NCBI GenBank assembly: GCA_020073615.1
Contig: JAIQEX010000077.1
Span: forward strand, 1 to 32,853
Origin: Terriglobia bacterium
GTDB lineage: Bacteria > Acidobacteriota > Terriglobia > Bryobacterales > Bryobacteraceae
Reading direction: 5' to 3'
DNA: 32,853 nucleotides
A model generated the notes under the pieces. The model saw only the letters and a list, made by a program, of their open reading frames with translations. It was not told the origin of the DNA and did no database searches. Shown here piece by piece: positions 1-7,282 of the stretch. The first letter of the stretch is position 1, and every line of letters begins with the position of its first letter. The translations under genes and the position numbers were made by a program.

Positions 1-1182
1 GTAGCCCAGCAAGTCCGGCTCGGGATTCTCGTTTTTCCAACGCAGCGCGGCGTCGTAGCGCGATTTGCCGCGTCCGATCATGGGCGTGAGCTGGCCCTTG
101 CGCGGACCGCGCGCGATCGGTTCGTTGGTCACCGGAGCTTTGGGAGCGAGCGCCAGGCTGGCGAGGGCGGCGGCGTTGGCTTGCGCGGCCCGGGTGGTGT
201 AAGGCACCGAAGCGTTGGCGAAGGTGTCGGTCTCGGTGTGCTGGTTAGCGTAAGTCTCGTTGGGCGTCGTGAAGCGGATGGCGGCGTAGCCCTCCTGATT
301 GAAGGAAGTGTGGTCGCCGCCGCGGCCCAGCCGGTCGGAACGGAAGATCAGGTCGATCTTGAGCGACGGAAGGTAGCGCTCGCTGGCCTCCTGGACGTAG
401 CGCGCCAGTTGACGCGAAGTCGAATCGTTGGGGTCTTCGGAAAACACCCACAGGGTTCCATTGTCGATGCGCCCGTTGCCGGAAACCTCGGTGCCGATGA
501 TGTCGTTGTTCAGCACACCGTCGATGATTTGATTCTCCTGGTGCGCCTTGCGCGCATACAGGCTGCTGCCGATGAGGCCTTCTTCTTCGCCGGTGAAGGC
601 CACGAACACGATGGTCTTCTCGAACTCATACTGGCTCATCACGCGCGCCAGCTCCATTACGGCCGCCGTTCCGCTGCCGTCGTCGCTGACGCCCGGAGCA
701 GTGGGGGCGCGGTTCGCAAGATCGGCATAGGCGTCGGTGGCCGGCACGTCGCCGCCGATCGCAGGCTGCGGCATGGCGCGCAGCAGCACCGCCATCGAAT
801 CGTAGTGCGCGCTGATGATGAATTGCCGTTCCGGATTCAACTTGCCCGGCAGCACCGCCACCACGTTGTGGACATCCACGTCGCGCGCAATGCGGCCCTT
901 TTTCTTCACCTTGTAGCTGTCGTAGCGAACCTGGAGACGCGGGCTGTAACTGGAAAACTGATCGAAGATCCAGCGGCGGGCCGCGCCGATGCCGCGGGTA
1001 GGGCTGTCGTCTTCCGAAAACAGGTCGCGCGTCTGGAAGCTCTCCAGCTTCTTCATGATTTCGCCGACGCGTTCCTCGGAGACCGAATCGACGATCTTCT
1101 TTATCGTGGGATTTACCGACTTCATCTGCGCCGGGGCGCACGTGGCCAGCAACGCGGCCAGCATCGGGATTTTCAGTTTCAT
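1..1182 (-). CDS. Secreted M28-family zinc metallopeptidase (3' end outside window)
   Basis: Predicted exported aminopeptidase-type hydrolase. Reading on the minus strand from the ATG at 1182, the frame stays open for 394 codons to the window edge, so the C-terminus is missing. The N-terminus is a short signal peptide (basic start, Leu/Ala core, cut near Ala-Pro-Ala-Gln). M28 landmarks are visible in order: HYDS near residue 126 (first zinc ligand), GVSDDGSGT near 165 (bridging Asp), TGEEEGL near 198 (catalytic Glu and ligand) and NNDIIG near 226. The ATG overlaps the TGA of the upstream hydrolase gene as ATGA, which indicates translational coupling, so the two are one operon. The substrate is unknown; the family acts on peptides or small amide substrates in the periplasm or outside the cell. 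Family confidence is high. Confidence 0.88.
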   Translation of the reverse strand, partial: MKLKIPMLAALLATCAPAQMKSVNPTIKKIVDSVSEERVGEIMKKLESFQTRDLFSEDDSPTRGIGAARRWIFDQFSSYSPRLQVRYDSYKVKKKGRIARDVDVHNVVAVLPGKLNPERQFIISAHYDSMAVLLRAMPQPAIGGDVPATDAYADLANRAPTAPGVSDDGSGTAAVMELARVMSQYEFEKTIVFVAFTGEEEGLIGSSLYARKAHQENQIIDGVLNNDIIGTEVSGNGRIDNGTLWVFSEDPNDSTSRQLARYVQEASERYLPSLKIDLIFRSDRLGRGGDHTSFNQEGYAAIRFTTPNETYANQHTETDTFANASVPYTTRAAQANAAALASLALAPKAPVTNEPIARGPRKGQLTPMIGRGKSRYDAALRWKNENPEPDLLGY

Positions 1183-2225
1183 TTTGTGCTCTTGTAGATG
1201 CGCTGGAACTTGTTCCGGGAGTTGAACACCGTAAAGGAGCCGTTGGATTCCGCAGTCAGCTTCAGGTAGCTTCCCTGGCAGTGCTCATCGACGTTGGCGA
1301 TGAAGCTGTCGGGAACGTTGTGCTCCTGCCCGCCTTCCATGGCGTAGTGGAGCTGCCACAAATCTTCGAGGCCGGGCGAATTCTTGACAATCTGCCAGGC
1401 GTCGGGACTGCCGCCCTTGCGCGCGCCGTTGTTCATGATGGCCACGCGCGGATGGACGGCATGCACCAGGGCCGGCGATCCGGATTGATTCAGCCCGTGG
1501 TGCGAAGTCAGGTAAACATCCACGGTTCCGATCGGGTTGGCGGGGCACATCAGCTCCAGCTCCTTGTTCCAGGTCAGGTCGCCGAGGTCCAGGAAGCGGA
1601 AATTGTCGTAAGTGATCAAAACGCCGAGCGAGCGCCCGTTTTCCGTCGGGTCGTCGTCGCGCTTGGGCGTGGACGCGCAGAACGGATTGGGTTGTCCTGC
1701 GCCGGCCAGAGGCGACGCAATGTGCTCGCCGGCCGCGGCCAGCGCCTGGACGGTCAGATCCTTGATGGGGACGGTGTCGCCCGGCTTCAAGACGCGATGT
1801 TCGGCGCGCTGTAGCGTCTTGACGTAATCGGCGTAATCTTCCTTGACCACGCGCGAATCCTCCATGTTGGGTCCGTGGTCCAGGAAGGTGCCGATCTTCA
1901 TGCGGTCGGCGAGCTGTGGAACATCGCCGACATGATCGCGATGGTAGTGCGTGATCAGGACGTAGTCGAGCTGCTTAACACCGGCGGCCTTGGCGGCCTG
2001 CACGATTCGCTCGGCGTCGCGTCCGTCGAATCCGCGCCAGCCGGTGTCGATCAACAGAGACTGGCCGGAGGGGCTGACGATCAGCGTGGACTGCCCGCCT
2101 TCCACGTCGATGAAGAAGATCTGCAGCGGCTTGGCATCCAGCAGGGCCGGGCCAAACGCCGCCAGTGTTAGAAAAGCGAACGGCCAATACGAGCGGCAAG
2201 CTTGGCGCAGCAACCGGGAAAGCAT
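1179..2225 (-). CDS. Exported metallo-beta-lactamase-fold hydrolase (ComEC C-domain-like)
   Basis: 348-residue MBL-fold protein. After a hydrophobic N-terminal segment (about residues 11-31, signal peptide or anchor) comes the start of the fold (FFIDVEGGQS near 37), LLIDTG near 57 and the zinc motif THYHRDH at 92-98. This layout matches stand-alone proteins resembling the ComEC/Rec2 hydrolase domain. I chose the ATG at 2225 because AGGA lies 9 nt upstream; a GTG at 2243 in the same frame would add six residues without a better ribosome site. The stop overlaps the start of the M28 peptidase gene by ATGA. The reaction is unknown; phosphodiester or ester hydrolysis is typical of the fold. Family assignment is firm, function is not. 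Confidence 0.85.
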   Translation of the reverse strand: MLSRLLRQACRSYWPFAFLTLAAFGPALLDAKPLQIFFIDVEGGQSTLIVSPSGQSLLIDTGWRGFDGRDAERIVQAAKAAGVKQLDYVLITHYHRDHVGDVPQLADRMKIGTFLDHGPNMEDSRVVKEDYADYVKTLQRAEHRVLKPGDTVPIKDLTVQALAAAGEHIASPLAGAGQPNPFCASTPKRDDDPTENGRSLGVLITYDNFRFLDLGDLTWNKELELMCPANPIGTVDVYLTSHHGLNQSGSPALVHAVHPRVAIMNNGARKGGSPDAWQIVKNSPGLEDLWQLHYAMEGGQEHNVPDSFIANVDEHCQGSYLKLTAESNGSFTVFNSRNKFQRIYKSTK

Positions 2226-2305
2226 TTTTTCGAATCCTATCACAACCTGGTAATATTGCCGGAACAGACCCTTAGAGCGTAACGTAAATAGAGATAGAAG
2301 CTATT

Positions 2306-2767
2306 ATGCCTTACTGTTGCCAATGCGGGCAGAAGGTCGGCGACCGGGACGTGTTCTGCGGCACTTGCGGAACGCGCCAGCCCCAGTGTTCGCCGGTGTC
2401 CGACTACCTGCATGGTATCAGCCCGCGCACGGCGTCGCTGCTGTGCTACATCCCGATTATCGGCTGGATCGTGGCCATCGTGGTGCTGGCGTCGGCGCGT
2501 TTTCGCGGGGACACGCGGGTGCGGTTCAACGCCTTCCAGGGGCTGTACCTTTTCGTCGCCTGGCTGATTGTGGACTGGGTGCTCAGCCCGCTGTTCAGCT
2601 TCCCGCATCTATGGGGGCCGTCGTTCTACCGGATCTTCCCGGCGCTGATGAAGGCCGCCATTTTCGGCGCGTGGATTTTCATGATCGTCAAGACCGCGCA
2701 GGACGAGCTGTACAAGCTGCCGATCCTGGGCGAGCTGGCGGAAAAATCGGTCTCAGAGCAAAGATAG
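2306..2767 (+). CDS. Zinc-ribbon protein with about three membrane segments (DUF4870-like)
   Basis: 153 residues. The first 21 form a zinc ribbon, with Cys4-x2-Cys7 and Cys18-x2-Cys21. Hydrophobic stretches follow at about 45-70, 78-97 and 113-128, consistent with a small inner-membrane protein. The arrangement of a ribbon followed by a DUF4870/TIC20-like membrane domain is common in uncharacterised bacterial proteins. The gene is divergent from the MBL hydrolase with an 80-bp spacer. No catalytic motif is visible and I do not assign a function. Confidence 0.78.
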   Translation: MPYCCQCGQKVGDRDVFCGTCGTRQPQCSPVSDYLHGISPRTASLLCYIPIIGWIVAIVVLASARFRGDTRVRFNAFQGLYLFVAWLIVDWVLSPLFSFPHLWGPSFYRIFPALMKAAIFGAWIFMIVKTAQDELYKLPILGELAEKSVSEQR

Positions 2768-2920
2768 CCGGCTGCGGCCAGGATTGGCCCCCCACCTCGA
2801 GTCACTCTGCCACCAACTCGCCGGCTCAAGCCGGCTGCGGCCAGGATTGGCCGCCCCACTTAAGAGTGTGATGTTGGCCTTGTGGGGTAGCCTTTCAGGC
2901 TGCAGCCGGCTTCAGCCGGG
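2766..2920. repeat. Intergenic GC-rich repeat cluster (REP-like)
   Basis: A 24-bp unit (AGCCGGCTGCGG followed by CCAGGATTGGCC) occurs perfectly at 2766-2789 and 2829-2852. Between them, GCCGGCT-CA-AGCCGGC at about 2819-2835 forms a hairpin. A diverged block at 2885-2920 contains AGCCTTTCAGGCT and CCGGCT-TC-AGCCGG. The cluster sits between the convergent 3' ends of the zinc-ribbon gene and an M28 peptidase gene. The first copy overlaps the last two bases of the zinc-ribbon stop codon. It may act as a bidirectional terminator or be a dispersed palindromic element. Confidence 0.65.
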
Positions 2921-2922
2921 CC

Positions 2923-4320
2923 TCAGCGCGTTCCCGTGGCCGCTTGTTGTAGCGTCCCCGGCATGTCGGCCAGCACGTACGCCATCACCGCCATGGCCGC
3001 GATGTTGGCGCGCAGGTCTTCCAGCTTGACTTTGTCGACCGTATCGGCGCGCGTGTGGTGCCACTCGAAGTAGTGCGTGGCCAGGGTGCGAACCGCCAGG
3101 CCGGGCACGCCTTCGCGCATCAGCGGCGCAATGTCGGCTCCGCCGCCGCCGGGCTGGATGGAGCCGGCGTCGATGCGATCGAGCAGCTTGCCGATTTCGC
3201 GCACACGGTTGAGCGCGGCCAGCGAGTCGCCGGGCGTGCTGACGCCGAAGCCCGCGGGTTTTTCGGCCCCGCCATCCATTTCGATGGCCGCCACGTGATT
3301 CCTGACCATAGTGCCCACCCATTCGCGATAAGCCACGCCGCCGGCGCCGCCGTTCTCTTCGTTGGTCCAGAACACGACGCGCAGCGTGCGGCGGGGATGC
3401 AGGCCGAGCTGATGGATCAGGTGAGCCGCTTCCAGCGCCGTGATGATGCCGGTGCCGTCGTCCTGCGCGCCCGCGCCCACGTCCCAGGAATCGATGTGGC
3501 CGCCGATCACCACCACCTCGTCCGGCTTCTCGCGTCCGGGAATTTCACCCACCACGTTGGCCGACTCGGCATCCGGCAGCGTGCGGGCTTCCATTTCCAG
3601 GTGAACGCTCACGGGGTTCCCGGCATCCTGGAGTCGCTGGATGAGCAGCGCGTCTTCGATGGTGACCGCGGCGGCCGGTATCTTAGGCACGCCGTCCGAG
3701 TATTCCAGCGCGCCGGTATGCGGCGTTTGCTGGCTGACTGGCGTAACCGAGCGGACCAGCGCAGCCACCGCTCCCAGCCGCGCCGCGCGCGAAGGACCCG
3801 ACATCCGATACACCACCGTCCGGCCGTAGCCTTCGTAAGGCACATTGAAGAGCACGATTTTTCCTTCGATGCCGGCGCGGCCTTTCTTCTCCAGCTCCTC
3901 GAAACTCGAAACCGTTACGACGTCGGCGGTGATGCCTTTCTTGGGCGTGGCCACGCTACCGCCCAGGCCGAGAATGTTCAGCGGCTTTGCGACCGGCGTC
4001 ACCAGCGCGGCGCTTTCGTTGCCTCGCACCCAGTGCGGCACCTTCACCCGCGGGGTGAAGACGTTGACCAGCCCGTCCGCTTTCATTTGGGCGGCGGCCC
4101 AAGCGATGGCCTTGTCGAGCGACGGCGATCCGCTGAGCCGGTTGCCGATGCGATCGCACAGGTAGGCCAGCTTCTCCATCCCGCCCTGATCCACCAGCGC
4201 GGCGTCGATCAGCTTGGTGGCGGCGTCATTATATTGTTCAGTCAGATCACCGGCCGGCTGAGCAGCCAGGCCGAGCGCGACGAGAGCGCCGCCGATTCCC
4301 ACCAGGCTTCTTCGAAGCAT
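2923..4320 (-). CDS. M28 metallopeptidase with PA insert, carboxypeptidase Q-like
   Basis: 465-residue exported peptidase. A signal peptide occupies about the first 22 residues (Arg-Arg, hydrophobic core, ending Ala-Ala-Gln). A protease-associated (PA) type segment lies at about 130-240, then the peptidase core: GGHIDSWDVG at 273-282 (zinc ligand His275, Asp277), AQDDGTG near 285 (bridging Asp) and TNEENGG near 319 (catalytic Glu). This order and the HIDSWDVG motif are typical of the carboxypeptidase Q/PGCP group, which cleaves dipeptides. The ATG at 4320 is preferred over a GTG directly before it. It is monocistronic as far as seen. The 105 bp upstream (4324-4429) show no convincing promoter. 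Confidence 0.9.
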   Translation of the reverse strand: MLRRSLVGIGGALVALGLAAQPAGDLTEQYNDAATKLIDAALVDQGGMEKLAYLCDRIGNRLSGSPSLDKAIAWAAAQMKADGLVNVFTPRVKVPHWVRGNESAALVTPVAKPLNILGLGGSVATPKKGITADVVTVSSFEELEKKGRAGIEGKIVLFNVPYEGYGRTVVYRMSGPSRAARLGAVAALVRSVTPVSQQTPHTGALEYSDGVPKIPAAAVTIEDALLIQRLQDAGNPVSVHLEMEARTLPDAESANVVGEIPGREKPDEVVVIGGHIDSWDVGAGAQDDGTGIITALEAAHLIHQLGLHPRRTLRVVFWTNEENGGAGGVAYREWVGTMVRNHVAAIEMDGGAEKPAGFGVSTPGDSLAALNRVREIGKLLDRIDAGSIQPGGGGADIAPLMREGVPGLAVRTLATHYFEWHHTRADTVDKVKLEDLRANIAAMAVMAYVLADMPGTLQQAATGTR

Positions 4321-4429
4321 CACCCGTACAGGATAACAGCCGAGGCCGCGGGAAAGCGTTGACGGAGGCGGGCTGGACCGTAACGGTACTCGAGTAAGGG
4401 CTGCCGCCGTTGCTCCGGCGCCCGTTGCG

Positions 4430-4726
4430 TCACTGCGGCTGAAATTCCAGCGACTTGAAGCCGTGCTGCCGCATGACCTCGCGCGCCTGTTCGAGCGCTT
4501 CCGGCAACACGTAGAAAAACGCTCCGACGCGCTGATGCCGGAAGATGACGCCGCCGCTGTAGGTGTCGGTCTCCACCGCGTAATCGACGCCCCACTCGGT
4601 GAGGACGCCCTCCAGCCGCAAAGCGTCCTTGAGCCGTTTGGCGATGTAGATCAGGTCCATTTCGCGGTCCTCGAAAAAGTCGGCTTCGCGGCGCATTACG
4701 CTTTCAATCTTATCGCGGCCGCCCAT
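4430..4726 (-). CDS. Small DUF2007-like protein
   Basis: Up to 98 residues. The core from MDLIYIAKRLKDA onward has the look of the DUF2007 'putative signal transducing' fold: a strand, a helix, a Leu-x-x-x-Gly turn, then VDYAVETDTYSGG and FFYVLPEALEQA. The start is uncertain. The ATG at 4726 gives the longest protein, but the ATG at 4660 has GAGG 8 nt upstream and begins exactly at the predicted first strand, so the shorter 76-residue form is possible. It is divergent from the parDE operon. No catalytic residues are evident; function unknown. Confidence 0.65.
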   Translation of the reverse strand: MGGRDKIESVMRREADFFEDREMDLIYIAKRLKDALRLEGVLTEWGVDYAVETDTYSGGVIFRHQRVGAFFYVLPEALEQAREVMRQHGFKSLEFQPQ

Positions 4727-4766
4727 TTCGCTTCGGAGCCTCGCAGCCCGCGTTTTTTCCCATCAA

Positions 4767-4796
4767 TTGGCAGACCTTGCTAACCTCGGCTAGAAT
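4767..4796 (+). promoter_or_regulatory. Sigma70-type promoter of the ParD/ParE operon
   Basis: TTGGCA at 4767-4772 (one mismatch to TTGACA) and TAGAAT at 4791-4796 (one mismatch to TATAAT) are separated by 18 bp. Transcription would start near 4803, downstream of the GTG at 4799, so translation must begin at the ATG at 4820. The leader would be only about 17 nt. Type II antitoxins usually autorepress from sites over such promoters, but I see no clear palindrome here. Confidence 0.65.
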
Positions 4797-4819
4797 AGGT
4801 GTACCCGGATCAGAATCCC

Positions 4820-5077
4820 ATGCCGACCCGCAACGTCAATCTGACTAACGAGCTGAACCGGTTCGTGTTGAAGAAAGTTGCGAGCGGGCGCTACGAGAAC
4901 GCCAGTGAGGTTGTGCGTGCAGCGCTGCGGACACTAGAGCGTGAGGAGCAGCAACATGAAGCCAGGCTGGCCGCGCTCCGCTCTGCCATCGATGAAGGTG
5001 ATGCCAGCGGTCTTGCGGCCGGCGATGTATTCGGGCGCGTTCGAAAGAGACTGGAGCTTCGGCGAATTCGACGCTAG
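4820..5077 (+). CDS. parD: ParD-family antitoxin (ribbon-helix-helix)
   Basis: 85-residue antitoxin. The N-terminus (VNLTNELNRFVLKKVASGRY then ENASEVVRAALR) is the ribbon-helix-helix DNA-binding domain of the ParD/CopG-like group; the tail after residue 45 is charged and would wrap the toxin. The start at ATG 4820 is supported by the promoter position. The ParE gene follows after 3 nt. By analogy it neutralises ParE and represses its own promoter. Confidence 0.9.
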   Translation: MPTRNVNLTNELNRFVLKKVASGRYENASEVVRAALRTLEREEQQHEARLAALRSAIDEGDASGLAAGDVFGRVRKRLELRRIRR

Positions 5078-5080
5078 ACC

Positions 5081-5395
5081 GTGGCCGTTTTCCGTTTCTC
5101 GCGACTAGCGGAGCGTGACTTACTGGGCATTGCCGAGTATACCCTCCGCACTTGGGGCGCAGGCCAAGCTGTCATTTATCTTGATGAGCTGGAGGCGTGT
5201 TGCCGGAGCCTCGCGGACCATCCAGCGCTGGATAGAGCCTGTGACGATATCAGGCCGGGCTTGCGCCGCATCGAGCATGGCCGGCACGTCGTGTTCTACC
5301 GGGAGAAAGCCGGCGGAATTCTCATTTCCCGCATCTTGCATCTGCGTATGCTACCCGATCTTAACCGAATCGACGACCGCGAGGATGAATCATAA
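5081..5395 (+). CDS. parE: ParE/RelE-superfamily toxin
   Basis: 104 residues with ParE landmarks: FSRLAERDLLGIAEYTLRTWG at the N-terminus, DHPALDRACDDIRPGLRRIE in the middle and RHVVFYREKAGGILISRILH near the end. ParE toxins usually target DNA gyrase; other members of the fold cleave mRNA, so the target is inferred. The start is GTG at 5081, 3 nt after the antitoxin stop, with no strong ribosome site, so translation is probably coupled. The gene looks intact. Its 3' end faces the DUF2062 gene across 45 bp with no evident terminator. Confidence 0.88.
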   Translation: MAVFRFSRLAERDLLGIAEYTLRTWGAGQAVIYLDELEACCRSLADHPALDRACDDIRPGLRRIEHGRHVVFYREKAGGILISRILHLRMLPDLNRIDDREDES

Positions 5396-5440
5396 ACCTG
5401 GTAACCACCTTCAGCGCGGAGGCTAACACGTTCACCCGAA

Positions 5441-5920
5441 TCAGGCTCGTGCCGACGCGATGCGGCGGCCCAACCGGCGCAGCACCGGCGTAAGCGCGAA
5501 ATAGATGGCCGCGGCCAGGAGCGGACTCACCACCAACCAAATCGCCATGGCACCGAGGCTCGCGATCCACAACATTTTGATCAGGCTCCAGGGAGCGGAC
5601 TTGAGCATTCCGAACACGTCCGTCAACGACAGGGCGATGGGCGCACGGCCGGCAACCCGGCTGCCGGCTTGAAGAAAGGGCAGGAACAGAATCAGTTGCA
5701 CCGGGTAGATGAAGTAGTTCACCAGTTGGATAGCGGGCAAATTCAGCCGCAACACAACCGCCGCCGCCGCACAAAGAAGCGTCGTCGACCCCAACACCGG
5801 AAAGATTCCGAGGACGGCGCCCAGCGCAATGCTGAGAGCGATCTTCTCCGGCGTGATGCCCTGCCGGAGCAGGTCAACGATCGGCTGAACGATCTTCCGA
5901 TAGGGCCACGTGCTTTTCAA
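5441..5920 (-). CDS. DUF2062 domain membrane protein
   Basis: 159 residues. The DUF2062 hallmark is present: TPEKIALSIALGAVLGIFPV then GSTTLLCAAAAV, with LPAIQLVNYFIYPVQL next and two further hydrophobic segments, giving roughly three or four membrane passes. The frame is open much further upstream, into the divergent dprA gene, but the start is set at TTG 5920 because GAGGAAG lies 4 nt ahead of it and the residues upstream do not look like protein. Function is unknown; members often accompany cell-envelope or glycosyltransferase genes. Confidence 0.8.
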   Translation of the reverse strand: MKSTWPYRKIVQPIVDLLRQGITPEKIALSIALGAVLGIFPVLGSTTLLCAAAAVVLRLNLPAIQLVNYFIYPVQLILFLPFLQAGSRVAGRAPIALSLTDVFGMLKSAPWSLIKMLWIASLGAMAIWLVVSPLLAAAIYFALTPVLRRLGRRIASARA

Positions 5921-5940
5921 TGAGCTTCCTCTTCTAACAT
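5917..5940 (-). promoter_or_regulatory. Ribosome site and 7-codon upstream ORF at the DUF2062 start
   Basis: On the minus strand GAGGAAG (5925-5931) precedes the TTG start by 4 nt. The same stretch encodes an ATG-initiated micro-ORF (5940 to 5917: Met-Leu-Glu-Glu-Glu-Ala-His-stop) whose TGA overlaps the TTG. The micro-ORF may be chance, but it could couple or attenuate translation. Confidence 0.4.
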
Positions 5941-6040
5941 AGCGTTCGGATCCCCGGCCCGGCCCAACAAGCGGGACCCCGCACACGCCGATGGCTCCGT
6001 CCGAGAACTTCCCCGCCCTCCTGCCACCAATCTCCATAAG

Positions 6041-7213
6041 ATGGTGGCCCCCGCCCTCACCAAAGAAGACGAACTGCATTGGCTCGCCCTGCGCTTGATT
6101 CCCGGCCTGGGCGCGCGGAACGCCGGCCGGCTGGTGGCACAGTTTCGAACGCCTCAGGCCATCTTTCGCGCTTCCCGCCACGACCTTGAAGCCGCCGGTC
6201 TGGCCGGCAGCCTGGCCCAAACCATCGCCAGCGGCTGCACTTTCGAGGACGCCGCCGCGCAGCAGGAAAAGATGGCGGAAGCGGGCGCCACGCTGGTCGC
6301 CATCGGCGATCCGCGCTATCCGCAGCGCCTGCGCGAGATCTTCGACCCCCCGGTGCTGCTGTTCGCGCGCGGCCGCGTGGAGTTGTTGCAGGCCCTGTCA
6401 CTGGCCGTGGTGGGCACGCGCCGGCCCACACCGTATGGCCTGGCGGTGGCCGAGCGTCTGGCGGCCGATCTCGCCCATGCCGGGCTCACCATTGTCAGCG
6501 GCATGGCGCGCGGCGTCGATACCGCGTCGCACAAGGGCGCGCTTTCCTCGGGCGGCGATACCGTTGCCGTACTGGGCTGCGGCGTCGATGTCGTGTACCC
6601 TTCGGAGAATCGCAAGCTCGCCGCGGAGCTGGCCGTCAAAGGCCTGATCGTTTCCGAATTCCCCATGGGCGCCACGGCGTTCCCGCAGAATTTCCCCATC
6701 CGCAACCGCATCATCAGCGGCATCAGCCTGGGCGTGCTGGTGGTGGAGGGCGCGCAGTACAGCGGCTCGGCCATCACCGCCAAGCTGGCCATGGACCAGG
6801 GGCGCGAGGTGTTCGCCGTCCCCGGCAATATCACCAACAAGCTGAGCTGGGGACCCAACCTGCTGATTAAACAGGGCGCCAGACTGGTGCAGGACTGGAA
6901 CGACGTGATCGTCGAGCTGCCCCCTGAATCCCGCCGGCATCTAATAGATAGAGGCCGGGAAAAGATCCTCGCCGAAGGGGGCGCGGCCGCAGAAGGCGCC
7001 CCGGCATCCTTATTATCAGGCGCCGGCGAACTGGGCGCCATAGCCCGCCGCGCGCTCGAAGCGTTGCGCGTGGATGCCGCCATACATCTCGACGATCTTC
7101 TTGAGAAAGTGGAAGATACGTCGCCCTCCGAGGTGATCGCCGCGCTCTTCGAGCTGGAAATGCTGGGGCTCGTGAAACAGCTCCCGGGAAAGAACTTCGT
7201 TAAAGTGTGGTAA
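6041..7213 (+). CDS. dprA: DNA-processing protein DprA
   Basis: 390 residues. DprA binds incoming single-stranded DNA during transformation and loads RecA. Order of parts: an N-terminal helical/SAM-like region (about 10-70, with LIPGLG near 19), then the Rossmann-like DprA core with VVGTRRPTPYG near 123, SGMARGVDTASHKGAL at 153-168, GCGVDVVYPSENRKLA at 179-194, EFPMGATAFPQNFPIRNRII near 206 and VPGNI near 260. A winged-helix DML1-like tail is seen from about 330. The length is normal for proteins with both extensions. topA follows on the same strand after 69 bp, an adjacency seen in many bacteria. Confidence 0.95.
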   Translation: MVAPALTKEDELHWLALRLIPGLGARNAGRLVAQFRTPQAIFRASRHDLEAAGLAGSLAQTIASGCTFEDAAAQQEKMAEAGATLVAIGDPRYPQRLREIFDPPVLLFARGRVELLQALSLAVVGTRRPTPYGLAVAERLAADLAHAGLTIVSGMARGVDTASHKGALSSGGDTVAVLGCGVDVVYPSENRKLAAELAVKGLIVSEFPMGATAFPQNFPIRNRIISGISLGVLVVEGAQYSGSAITAKLAMDQGREVFAVPGNITNKLSWGPNLLIKQGARLVQDWNDVIVELPPESRRHLIDRGREKILAEGGAAAEGAPASLLSGAGELGAIARRALEALRVDAAIHLDDLLEKVEDTSPSEVIAALFELEMLGLVKQLPGKNFVKVW

Positions 7214-7282
7214 CGTCAACTGGGTAAACCGCACTCATTGCTGCCAGAAGAGGCGGAGGGCGCCCGATTCCGAAAGTTTAAT

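Noticed and set aside
2766-2920. Minimal CRISPR array
   Set aside because: Only two exact copies, hairpin-rich, irregular spacing and no cas genes.
4320-4595. 91-codon minus-strand frame upstream of the M28 peptidase
   Set aside because: Overlaps the DUF2007-like gene in another frame; Arg-rich text.
5441-6220. 259-residue form of the DUF2062 protein
   Set aside because: The extra N-terminal part overlaps dprA, is not protein-like and lacks a ribosome site, whereas TTG 5920 has GAGGAAG.
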